Source of the DNA: Actinomycetes bacterium
Lineage (GTDB): Bacteria; Planctomycetota; Phycisphaerae; JAACET01
Direction: 5' to 3'
NCBI GenBank assembly: GCA_030631725.1
Contig: DAOVKO010000010.1
Location: 1-18,230, forward strand
DNA length: 18,230 bases
Below, one piece after another: positions 6,237 through 14,171 of the stretch. Position 1 is the stretch's first letter; every line of letters begins with the position of its first letter. Under the pieces are notes generated by a model that saw nothing but the letters and a program-made list of their open reading frames with translations, was not told where the DNA came from and searched no databases. The translations under genes were made by a program, and so were the position numbers.

Positions 6237-7550
6237 ATGTCATTTCAGTCGAGTATCAAATCAATCCGGGCTGGTACTAAGACAATCTCACCAAATGCCG
6301 GTGGCCGCCAGCGACGCGTGCTTCTTGGCAGTTGCGTGCTGGCCTTGCTGTTGGCGTCAACGTCGGCATTTTGCGAGGACTGGCCGCGGTTCCGGGGGCC
6401 CCGACGCGACGGCAAGTCGTTGGAAACAGGGTTGCTGAAGAAGTGGCCCAGCGGCGGGCCGAAACTACTCTGGACGGTCCAAGGCCTAGGCAAGGGCTAC
6501 TCCCAGGCCGTCGTTGCCAACGAACGTGTGTATGTAAGCGGCATGGTCGAAAAGACAGGCTATGTGTCGGCCTTCGGCTTGGCGGGTGAACCAAAATGGA
6601 AAAGACCTTACGGGAAAGAATGGACCAAGGCATATCCCGGTTCGCGGTGTACGCCAACTGTTGATAAGGGGTTTATCTACATCATCACTAGCCTGGGAGA
6701 GTTGGTCTGCATGGATGCCAACACGGGCGAGAAAGAATGGCATTTCAACGTGTTTGAGAAGTTCAAAGGAGGTACGGGGCGATTCGGCCTGGTCGAGTCG
6801 CTGTTGATCGACGAGGAAAAGGTAATCTGCACGGTCGGAGGGCCAGATGCAACCATTGTGGCAGTGGACAAAAAGACCGGCGCGATAGTTTGGAAGACGG
6901 TCGGATTGAAGGATAAAGCGGCATATTGTTCTCCGCTGCTGATCGAGCACGGCGGAAAGCGACTGATCGTGACCATGACCTCACATCACGTCATCGGTGT
7001 GGCGGCTGACAGCGGCAAACTACTGTGGAAGTATCCCTGTAAAAACCCCTACGGGCAAAATCCAAACACCCCGGTGTATGCAGACGGTATGCTCTTTTGC
7101 ACGTCGGGCGACAAAATCGGCAGTTTTATGCTGAAACTGTCGGGCGACGGCAAGAAGGCGAAAAGCCAGTGGCAGGAACCTAAGCTGGACTGCCATCACG
7201 GGCAGGTAGTGGAGATTAACGGTTACCTCTACGGCAGCGCCCATCAGAACAGCGCCGGCTGGGTGTGCCTGGAACTGAGCAGCGGCAAAGTGATGTACGA
7301 AACCAAGGCTGTGGCGAAAGGCTCGGCATGCTACGCCGACGGAATGCTGTACTGCTACGGCGTGGATGGCAGTGTCAGCCTGGTCAAGCCCTCGCCCAAG
7401 GGATTTGAGCTGATCAACTCATTCAAGGTAAAGGCCGGTAAGGGTCAACACTTTGCCCAGCCAGTCATCTCCGGCGGCCGACTGTATATCCGCCACGGCG
7501 ACGCGCTGATGGTTTACAATATCTCTTGGCCCAGCAAGACTGAGAAATAG
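6237..7550 (+). CDS. Secreted PQQ-like beta-propeller protein
   Basis: A 437-residue protein with an arginine-rich n-region (GRQRR, residues 23-27), a hydrophobic core (28-40) and likely cleavage before EDWPRFRG, so it is exported. The mature part is a single PQQ-like propeller. Each blade ends with an Asp/Gly-rich turn and Trp (for example TGAIVWKT, SGKLLWKYP). It is the counterpart of the second half of the divergent double propeller, with the same landmark motifs RCTPTVD, DCHHG, YADGMLYCY and RHGDALM in the same order. No catalytic quinoprotein residues or haem motifs are visible; family knowledge (BamB and similar) suggests protein-protein scaffolding or ligand binding. Start: ATG 6237 is preceded by AGGGA and AGAG; the GTG at 6201 has no ribosome binding site and only adds a poor pre-signal. 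A 52-base gap separates it from the next gene, so co-transcription is likely. Confidence 0.85.
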   Translation: MSFQSSIKSIRAGTKTISPNAGGRQRRVLLGSCVLALLLASTSAFCEDWPRFRGPRRDGKSLETGLLKKWPSGGPKLLWTVQGLGKGYSQAVVANERVYVSGMVEKTGYVSAFGLAGEPKWKRPYGKEWTKAYPGSRCTPTVDKGFIYIITSLGELVCMDANTGEKEWHFNVFEKFKGGTGRFGLVESLLIDEEKVICTVGGPDATIVAVDKKTGAIVWKTVGLKDKAAYCSPLLIEHGGKRLIVTMTSHHVIGVAADSGKLLWKYPCKNPYGQNPNTPVYADGMLFCTSGDKIGSFMLKLSGDGKKAKSQWQEPKLDCHHGQVVEINGYLYGSAHQNSAGWVCLELSSGKVMYETKAVAKGSACYADGMLYCYGVDGSVSLVKPSPKGFELINSFKVKAGKGQHFAQPVISGGRLYIRHGDALMVYNISWPSKTEK

Positions 7551-7602
7551 CTCTTCGCTATAGCGATCTTAGGTTCATCTAGCTGGCTACCGGGAATTGC
7601 TC

Positions 7603-8808
7603 ATGACTGCTCCGGGCAAGAGAATGTTGGTAATTCTGATTGTGGTTGGGGCCACCATACTGCTGGCGACGTTTTTGATTCGGCCGAATCCAATAACCCA
7701 GAAGACTCCACGAAAGCAAGAAAAACATCCTATGATTTTGGACGTAGACCCCAAGGCCAGCTGGCCCATATTTCGTGGTAGTGGCGATTTACGTGGTATG
7801 GCTGACACGGCACTGGCGGATTCCCTAACGCTGATCTGGAAGTTCAAAACGGGTGGACCCATCAGATCTTCTGCAGTAATTGATGACGGCTTGGTTTTTG
7901 TAGGCTCCGGTGACGGCTGGGTCTATGCTATCGAACTGCGGACAGGTACCCAGCTGTGGAGTTTTCAAACCGAAGGTGAAGTAGAAGCCCCACCGTGCGT
8001 TGCCGACGGCTTGGTCTTTGCCGGATCCGTCGATGGATGGCTGTATGCCTTGGAAGCTAAGAGCGGTTCGCTGAAGTGGAAATACAAAACCGAAGGAAAG
8101 ATACACAGCTCGGCAAACTGGTTCTATGCCAAGGACGGCTTGGGCCTGCGGGTGCTGGTCGGCAGCTATGACGGTAAATTGCACTGCGTTGATGGCAACA
8201 GCGGCGAGCTTCTGTGGAGCTACCAGACTGACAATTATATCAATGGCGCAGCGGCGATGAGTGATAACAGGGCAGTATTCGGCGGCTGTGACGGATTAAT
8301 TCACGTGGTCAAAGTGGTTGACGGCAGCAAACAGTTCGCAATCGACAGTGAGTCTTACATTGCGGGTTCGGCCGCAATCCAGGGTGGGCGAGCGTATGTG
8401 GGCAACTTTGATGGTCTATTCCTCTGCGCAGATATCCGGAAGGGCGAGATTCTGTGGAAACCCAAATTCGGGGATTCGCCGATTTTTTCCTCCCCGGCAG
8501 TTGGAAAGGATGTTGTGATTTTCGGCTCGCGCGACAAGCGTATCTATTGCCTCAGGAGCAATGATGGCAAGGAGGTCTGGAAGTTCGAAACTCTGGGACA
8601 GGTGGACAGTTCGCCGGTTATTTGCTCGGACAAGGTGGTGGTCGGTTCGAATGACGGCCGGCTGTACTTACTTAGACTCACCGACGGAAAAGAGTTATGG
8701 TCATATCAGATAGGTGAGCCTATAGTTTCATCACCGGCGGTGGCCAGCGGGGTTATGGTAGTGGGCTGTGATGACGGTTACGTATATGCGTTCGGACCTG
8801 ACGACTGA
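7603..8808 (+). CDS. Membrane-anchored eight-blade PQQ-like propeller
   Basis: A 401-residue protein. Residues 7-26 form one hydrophobic helix after a basic start, with no clear cleavage site, so a membrane anchor is more likely than a cleaved signal. The rest reads as eight consecutive blades of about 40 residues. Each has the pattern S-S-P/A-x-V, then hydrophobic V-x-x-G, DG, Y/L-x, and a G-x-x-x-W end: SGDGWVYAIELRTGTQLW, SVDGWLYALEAKSGSLKW, SYDGKLHCVDGNSGELLW and so on. Blade 3 carries a short insertion. The first strand LIWKF can complete the last blade, closing the ring. The closest known architecture is BamB-type PQQ-like repeats, with no cofactor-binding signature visible. ATG 7603 has GGGA seven bases upstream; the TTG at 7597 is weaker. 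It begins the compact operon, 14 bases before the glycosyltransferase. Confidence 0.85.
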   Translation: MTAPGKRMLVILIVVGATILLATFLIRPNPITQKTPRKQEKHPMILDVDPKASWPIFRGSGDLRGMADTALADSLTLIWKFKTGGPIRSSAVIDDGLVFVGSGDGWVYAIELRTGTQLWSFQTEGEVEAPPCVADGLVFAGSVDGWLYALEAKSGSLKWKYKTEGKIHSSANWFYAKDGLGLRVLVGSYDGKLHCVDGNSGELLWSYQTDNYINGAAAMSDNRAVFGGCDGLIHVVKVVDGSKQFAIDSESYIAGSAAIQGGRAYVGNFDGLFLCADIRKGEILWKPKFGDSPIFSSPAVGKDVVIFGSRDKRIYCLRSNDGKEVWKFETLGQVDSSPVICSDKVVVGSNDGRLYLLRLTDGKELWSYQIGEPIVSSPAVASGVMVVGCDDGYVYAFGPDD

Positions 8809-8822
8809 GAAGTGAGTGGGCT

Positions 8823-10124
8823 ATGAGGATCGTTCAAATAACGCCGGGCTCCGGCGGCAGCTTCTATTGCGAGAACTGTCTGCGCGACTCGGTCCTGCTT
8901 AGACAGATGATCAAGCTAGGGCACGATGTCGTAGTAGTACCTATGTATCTGCCGCTGGGGATTGATCGGGACCAGCGTCTTCAGAACATGCCCATTTTTT
9001 TCGGGGGAATCAACGTGTACCTTCAGCAGAAGTTGGGCCTGTTCAGGTGGACTCCCCGCTGGCTCGATCGTTTGTTCGATTCGGAGAAGCTTTTGAGGTG
9101 GGCCAGCCGACGGATCGGTATGACAAGTGCCAGACAGCTGGGCCGGACCACTGTCTCGATGCTGCGAGGGGAGCAGGGACGACAAAGAAAAGAACTCCGC
9201 AGACTATTGCAATGGCTGAGTAAGCAAACTCCTAAGCCGGACGTAGTCTGTCTCTCCAATATTCTACTGGCAGGGCTGGTCCGAGGCATCAAGACCGAGT
9301 TAGGTGTGGTCGTTGTGTCTTTGCTGCAGGACGAGGATGGATTCTTGGACGGACTGGCGGTGCCTTATTCGCAGCAGGCCTGGCAGTTGGTCGGCGAACG
9401 TTGTGGCGATGTGGACGGTTTTATAGCGGTCAGCAAATACTTCGCCGAGGTCATGCAAAAGAGGCTGGGCATCGGTGAAGACAGAATGCATGTTGTGCCG
9501 GCTGGGATTCAGCCGCAGAGGTATGAACCGGACCGGGCAGCCCCGAAGGTGCCGACCGTCGGCTATCTTTCGCGAATGTGTCCGGATAAGGGACTAGACA
9601 CGCTTGTTGAGGGCTTTGCGATACTCAAAGCTAAAAGTGGGCTTAGAGATGTCAGGCTGCGGATAGCCGGCGGGGCTACGGTCGGCGACAAGGCTTTTGT
9701 GAATCAAATCACGAAGGACCTGCACCGGCAGGGTCTGCTTGAATACGTGGAGTTCCTGCCGGATTTTGACTGGCCCGAAAGAGCTAATTTCCTGAAGAGT
9801 CTTTCTGTGCTGTGCGTGCCGGAGAAGCGTCCGGTGGCCGGTGGGGTCTATGTATTAGAGGCCTGGGCAACGGGCGTGCCGGTCGTTGAGCCGGACATGG
9901 GCGCCTTCTGCGAGCTTGTGGGCGAAACGGGCGGGGGGCTGCTCTATGAGCCGGGAAATACCGAGGCGCTGGCTGAGTCTCTGGAAATATTATTGTGCGA
10001 TCGCCAGCGTGCTGTGGACATGGGACAACGCGGCAGAGACGCAGTCTGCAAGCAGTACAATATAGAACGAACCGCCGAGAGGATGGTGGAAGTATTCGAT
10101 AAGGTTGCGAACAGGTATAGGTGA
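8823..10124 (+). CDS. Family 4 glycosyltransferase (GT-B fold)
   Basis: A 433-residue protein without signal peptide, presumably cytoplasmic or peripheral at the membrane. The N-terminal Rossmann half starts MRIVQITPGSGGSFYCENCL, and RD follows; GHDVVVVPMYLPL comes soon after. The C-terminal half has the donor-binding segments GYLSRMCPDKGLDTLVEGF (from about residue 247) and VLEAWATGVPVVEP, then GGGLLYEPGN and a LAESLEILL helix, all typical of GT4. Such enzymes transfer a sugar from a nucleotide donor with retention of configuration; donor and acceptor cannot be read here. Oddity: the first Glu of the usual E-x7-E motif is replaced by Val (PVAGGVYVLE), only the second Glu being present, and the Cys-x2-Cys of the N-terminus is not a general GT4 feature. 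Embedded between a propeller and an ABC transporter, it may glycosylate an envelope component. Confidence 0.87.
   Translation: MRIVQITPGSGGSFYCENCLRDSVLLRQMIKLGHDVVVVPMYLPLGIDRDQRLQNMPIFFGGINVYLQQKLGLFRWTPRWLDRLFDSEKLLRWASRRIGMTSARQLGRTTVSMLRGEQGRQRKELRRLLQWLSKQTPKPDVVCLSNILLAGLVRGIKTELGVVVVSLLQDEDGFLDGLAVPYSQQAWQLVGERCGDVDGFIAVSKYFAEVMQKRLGIGEDRMHVVPAGIQPQRYEPDRAAPKVPTVGYLSRMCPDKGLDTLVEGFAILKAKSGLRDVRLRIAGGATVGDKAFVNQITKDLHRQGLLEYVEFLPDFDWPERANFLKSLSVLCVPEKRPVAGGVYVLEAWATGVPVVEPDMGAFCELVGETGGGLLYEPGNTEALAESLEILLCDRQRAVDMGQRGRDAVCKQYNIERTAERMVEVFDKVANRYR
10119..10124 (+). promoter_or_regulatory. Ribosome binding site deciding the ATPase start
   Basis: AGGTGA lies eight bases before ATG 10133. 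It supports that ATG over the GTG at 10121, which overlaps the preceding stop codon but has no good site of its own. Confidence 0.45.
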
Positions 10125-10132
10125 GATCGAAG

Positions 10133-10825
10133 ATGCTTGAGCTGATACATGTAGCCAAAGATTATCCCTCACCCGGCAAGGCTGGAAGCTTCACGGTTTT
10201 GAAAGACATTACGCTGAAGGTCTCAGGGGGTGAGTCGCTGGCTGTGGTTGGCCCCTCCGGCAGCGGCAAGAGCACGCTTTTGAATATCATTGGTGCGTTG
10301 GACCGTCCCAGCCGCGGGAACGTCTTGTTGGACGGCAAAGATTTGGGCAAACTCGGAGATTCAGCTCTGGCCAAGCTACGGAGCGGGCGAATCGGCTTCG
10401 TGTTTCAACTGCACCATCTTTTGCCGCAATGTACGGTCCTGGAGAACGTGCTCTTGCCGACGATTGCGGCCGGAAACAGCAAATTACGAAAACAGGCCCG
10501 GACAAGGGCAGCTGAATTTCTTGAGCGGGTGGGTTTGACGGGTCTGGAGAATCATCGGCCGGGTGAGCTATCCGGCGGGCAACGACAGCGAGCAGCGGTG
10601 GTGCGGGCCTTGATTAACAAGCCTGAGCTTCTCTTGGCCGACGAGCCGACCGGCTCGCTCGACGCAGATAGCGCCGAAGACATATCCGATTTGCTCGTGG
10701 AGCTAAACCGCAGCGAACAAGTAACGCTGATAGTCGTAACGCATTGGGCAAAGTTAGCTGAGAAAATGGAAAAGGTGCTGTATCTGGCCGACGGATGCCT
10801 GAAAGAAAGAACAAATTCGGAATGA
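10133..10825 (+). CDS. ABC transporter ATP-binding protein, LolD/MacB type
   Basis: A 230-residue soluble ATPase with every expected motif: Walker A GPSGSGKST (40-48), Q-loop FVFQ (Gln 92), signature LSGGQ (146-150) with RQRAAVVRAL, Walker B LLLADE (Glu 171), D-loop SLD and H-loop VVTH (His 204). The length and the sequence after Walker A (IIGALDRPSRGNVLLDGKDL) place it with the LolD/MacB/FtsE group, which powers FtsX-type permeases. These work by transmitting force to periplasmic domains to extract lipoproteins, drive efflux or regulate hydrolases. The permease gene follows with an ATGA overlap, so the two are made together. Start choice: ATG 10133; GTG 10121 would add four residues. Confidence 0.92.
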   Translation: MLELIHVAKDYPSPGKAGSFTVLKDITLKVSGGESLAVVGPSGSGKSTLLNIIGALDRPSRGNVLLDGKDLGKLGDSALAKLRSGRIGFVFQLHHLLPQCTVLENVLLPTIAAGNSKLRKQARTRAAEFLERVGLTGLENHRPGELSGGQRQRAAVVRALINKPELLLADEPTGSLDADSAEDISDLLVELNRSEQVTLIVVTHWAKLAEKMEKVLYLADGCLKERTNSE

Positions 10826-13800
10826 GTTTTATTAAACTCATCTGCAAAAGCCTTTCGTTTTACTGGCGGACGAACCTGAGCGTGCTGCTGGCGGCAGTGG
10901 TCACGGTTGCGGTGCTGTGCGGCGCGCTTCTGGTAGGCGATTCGGTGCGCTACAGCCTGCGGGCTGCGGCCGAGGCCCGGCTGGGAAGAACTGAATTCGC
11001 CCTGGCGGGTTCCACAAGTTTTTTTAGGTCCGCTTTAGCCGACGATCTGGCCAAGGAGTTGCAGGTGACGGTAGCTCCTGTTTTGCACATCAGGGGCCTG
11101 ATCTCTAACAGTGATGGCTCTCGGCGGGCAAACAGTGTCCAAGTGCTGGGGGTGGAAGAGAGGTTTTATCAGCTCGGAAAAGCTGAGAATATGTTTGGTA
11201 GCCAATTAGGTGAAGGTGTCGTTCTGAACCGGCCTTTGGCGCAGAAGCTAGGAGTACAAGCTGGGGAAGAGGTCGTTCTTCGAATCGCCAAGCCCAGTCT
11301 GATGCCCCGGGATGCGCCAATTGGATCGGATGCGGATTTGTCGATCGCCTTTCGGATTACAATCACGGCTGTGGCGGATGAGTCGGCATTCGGGCGTTTC
11401 AGCCTGCAGGCTAATCAGAGCTGGCCTTTGAACGTCTTTGTGCCGCTTGAATGGTTGCAGGACAAGATCGGCCGAAGTGGACAGGCAAATGTAGTGCTGG
11501 TGGGGAAACAAACCGGGCAAGAGCTGCAACTGGAAGAAATCAACAAGACAATAGGGCGATGCTGGAGACTGGCTGATGCGGGACTTGAGCTGCGGAGACT
11601 CAGCGAGCAAGGATGTTTCGAGATACGCAGCAGACGAGTTTTTATCAGCGACAATCTGAGCGAAGCAGCTTTACAGGCAGCGGACGAATCGGTCGGTGTA
11701 TTGAGCTATTTTGTCAACGAGTTACGCCTGGGCCGAAGGTCAACGCCCTACTCCATGGTAGCTGCGGTTGGGAACTCGGGTTCTAAATTCAGCAGCATCA
11801 TTCCCGCTGGGATGAAAGATAATGAGATTGTCATAAACGAATGGCTGGCTGAAGATTTGGAGGCCAAGCAGGGAGACAGCATCGAGCTGACTTATTTCGT
11901 GGCCGGGGCGATGCGGAAGCTGACCGAACGGAAAGAACGTTTTGTTGTTCGTGGGATTGTGCCGATTGAAGGTGCTGCTGCTGATCGTGAGCTGATGCCA
12001 GAGTTTCCGGGCCTGGTAGATGTTGACAACTGCCGAGACTGGCAGCCGGGTATTCCGATAGACCTCGATAGGATTCGGCAACAGGACGAGGAGTACTGGG
12101 ATAAATATAAAGGTACGCCCAAAGCATTCGTAACGCTGCAGGCCGGCAGGAATATCTGGGCCAACAGGTACGGCAATCTGACGGCAGTGAGGTATCCGTC
12201 GAATAGTGATCCCGAGAGAATAACGGAGAACATATTGGACGCAGTGGATCCGGCCTCGGTTGGATTGTTCTTCCAGCCCGTGCGGGCGGAGGCTTTTGAG
12301 GCGGCTGAGCAGGCCACGGATTTCGGCCAATTGTTTCTGGGATTCAGTTTCTTCCTGATTGCCGCTGCAGCTGTGCTGATGGGATTGATTTTTCTGTTTG
12401 GGATCGAGAGTCGGACCCAGCAGGTGGGAATACTCAAGGCCATGGGTTTTTCGGCAGGACAGATAAAGAGGCTATTACTCGCCGAAGGGGCGGTCTTGGC
12501 AGTTCTGGGGGCTTTTGGCGGAACGATTGGGGGCATGCTGTTGACCAAGGCTATGATAGGCGGGCTGGCTAGCATCTGGCGGACAGCAGTGAGCGGCAGT
12601 GTAATTACGTTTCACGCGGAGGTTTCGACGCTGCTGATCGGGGGTCTGATGGGAGTGGTGATATCTCTTGGGGTGGTTTGGCTGGCATTGGTCGGGAGAC
12701 TGCGCAGCAGCGCCCATGAGCTTTTGGCCGGCTATCCGCGATGGCAGTTCTTCGGAGCTGGAAAGCTGCCTGCCGGTAAAGCAGGACTGTTATTAGCTGC
12801 TACTGCAGGAGCAGCAGCGGTGGCAGTGCTTTGGGTTATGGCGTTAAGCACAGGCAGGACGGCAGCAGGGGCTTTTTTCGCAGCGGGGGCGTTGCTACTG
12901 TTGGCTGGGCTTGGTCTGAGTCAGTGGCTGCTGTCTCTGCTTAGCGGCGGTCTGGAGCAACCGGCGGAGTCGCTGCCGGGCCTGAGTCTGCGGAATATGA
13001 CCAGACGCCGCGGGCGGAGTTTGGCGGTGGTATGGCTGTTGGCCTGCGGAGTATTTCTGGTGGTTGCCGTCGGAGCTAACAGGCACGACCCGGCCAGCCA
13101 GGCCGGTGAAAGGCACTCAGGAACTGGCGGGTTTGAATTATTCGGTGAATCAACCGTCAGTATTTTGCATGATTTGAACAGTGCGGACGGGCGTAATAGG
13201 CTGGGACTGGAGGCGGATGAACTCGGAGATGTAGATATAATTCAATTGCGAAGCTACGAGGGAGATGAGGCGAGCTGCTTGAACCTCAACCGGGCCGGCA
13301 AGCCACGAGTGCTGGGCGTGAACCCGGAGCGGCTGGCATCGTTAGACGCGTTTGCTTTCACCAAAACTATCGAAAGCGCAAGCAGGAGTGACGGCTGGGA
13401 AATGCTCGAAGATCATTTTGGTCGGGATGTCGTGCCGGGGGTTGGGGACTCGGCCACTATAACCTGGGCCTTGGGCAAATCCGTCGGTGATAAAATTGAT
13501 TACGTCGATCAGAGGGGCCGCCAGTTCAGCGTGCTGATTGTTGGCATAATAAAGACGTCTATTCTACAGGGCAGCCTGGTCATTTCGGAAGAGCACTTCG
13601 TGGAGCGCTTTTCAGGTGTGGAGGGTTACCAGACGTTCCTGATAGATGTGCCCGAGAAGAGACTCCCAGTTGTGATAAGTTCGCTGGGAAGGACGCTGAG
13701 AGACTTCGGCCTGGAATTAACACCAGCGGTAGAGAAATTGGCCGGCTTTATTGCAGTGGAAAATACTTACCTTTCGATATTTCAACTGCTGGGAGGTCTG

Positions 13801-14145
13801 GGCCTGGTGCTGGGCAGTGGCGGGGTTGGGCTGGTTGTTCTGCGCAATGTGTTGGATAGGCGCGGTGAATTAGCCATGCTGCGGGCGGTGGGTTTTGAAA
13901 GGAATTGGCTCACGCGAATGATTTTCTATGAGCATACAGCCATGTTCTCGGCCGGCCTGGTCATAGGTTTGGTATCGGGGCTGGTGGCTGTGGGGCCGGT
14001 GCTGATATCAGCGGGTGCTCAAGTTCCTTATCTGTCAGTGGCTCTTACGATAGCTGCTATCTTGCTGAGCGGCATGCTATGGATCTGGCTGGCGGCGACG
14101 CTGGCGATGAAAGGTGAGATGCTTGGGGCTTTGAGAAACGAATAA
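10822..14145 (+). CDS. FtsX/MacB-type ABC permease with duplicated core
   Basis: A 1107-residue membrane protein with about ten helices: one at ~20-40, three at ~503-528, 551-578 and 603-625, two linking helices at ~653-706, one at ~732-753, and three at ~989-1010, 1037-1062 and 1070-1095. Two large extracytoplasmic domains lie between helices 1 and 2 (~460 residues) and between helices 7 and 8 (~235 residues). This is the FtsX core (1+3 helices) occurring twice, as in YbbP-like permeases, but the first outer domain is much larger. Each core has the conserved coupling segment after its first inner helix: SRTQQVGILKAMGFS and DRRGELAMLRAVGFE. One chain could therefore replace a LolC/LolE pair. 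Start: ATG 10822 overlaps the ATPase stop (ATGA); the ATG at 10795 lies inside the upstream gene and adds nine polar residues. It likely handles lipoproteins or envelope substrates. Confidence 0.88.
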   Translation: MSFIKLICKSLSFYWRTNLSVLLAAVVTVAVLCGALLVGDSVRYSLRAAAEARLGRTEFALAGSTSFFRSALADDLAKELQVTVAPVLHIRGLISNSDGSRRANSVQVLGVEERFYQLGKAENMFGSQLGEGVVLNRPLAQKLGVQAGEEVVLRIAKPSLMPRDAPIGSDADLSIAFRITITAVADESAFGRFSLQANQSWPLNVFVPLEWLQDKIGRSGQANVVLVGKQTGQELQLEEINKTIGRCWRLADAGLELRRLSEQGCFEIRSRRVFISDNLSEAALQAADESVGVLSYFVNELRLGRRSTPYSMVAAVGNSGSKFSSIIPAGMKDNEIVINEWLAEDLEAKQGDSIELTYFVAGAMRKLTERKERFVVRGIVPIEGAAADRELMPEFPGLVDVDNCRDWQPGIPIDLDRIRQQDEEYWDKYKGTPKAFVTLQAGRNIWANRYGNLTAVRYPSNSDPERITENILDAVDPASVGLFFQPVRAEAFEAAEQATDFGQLFLGFSFFLIAAAAVLMGLIFLFGIESRTQQVGILKAMGFSAGQIKRLLLAEGAVLAVLGAFGGTIGGMLLTKAMIGGLASIWRTAVSGSVITFHAEVSTLLIGGLMGVVISLGVVWLALVGRLRSSAHELLAGYPRWQFFGAGKLPAGKAGLLLAATAGAAAVAVLWVMALSTGRTAAGAFFAAGALLLLAGLGLSQWLLSLLSGGLEQPAESLPGLSLRNMTRRRGRSLAVVWLLACGVFLVVAVGANRHDPASQAGERHSGTGGFELFGESTVSILHDLNSADGRNRLGLEADELGDVDIIQLRSYEGDEASCLNLNRAGKPRVLGVNPERLASLDAFAFTKTIESASRSDGWEMLEDHFGRDVVPGVGDSATITWALGKSVGDKIDYVDQRGRQFSVLIVGIIKTSILQGSLVISEEHFVERFSGVEGYQTFLIDVPEKRLPVVISSLGRTLRDFGLELTPAVEKLAGFIAVENTYLSIFQLLGGLGLVLGSGGVGLVVLRNVLDRRGELAMLRAVGFERNWLTRMIFYEHTAMFSAGLVIGLVSGLVAVGPVLISAGAQVPYLSVALTIAAILLSGMLWIWLAATLAMKGEMLGALRNE

Positions 14146-14171
14146 GGTCCATGTTCTAAAGTTGAGACAAC

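Noticed and set aside
3496..7550. PQQ-dependent alcohol or glucose dehydrogenases
   Set aside because: Repeats are PQQ-like only; no haem-binding CxxCH and no quinoprotein catalytic signature could be seen, and the proteins are built of blades throughout.
7556..7565. Palindrome CGCTATAGCG between two propeller genes
   Set aside because: Ten bases without loop space; a chance palindrome is as likely as an operator.
10795..10821. Upstream ATG start for the permease
   Set aside because: It lies within the ATPase gene without a ribosome binding site; the in-frame ATG at 10822 gives the usual ATGA coupling.
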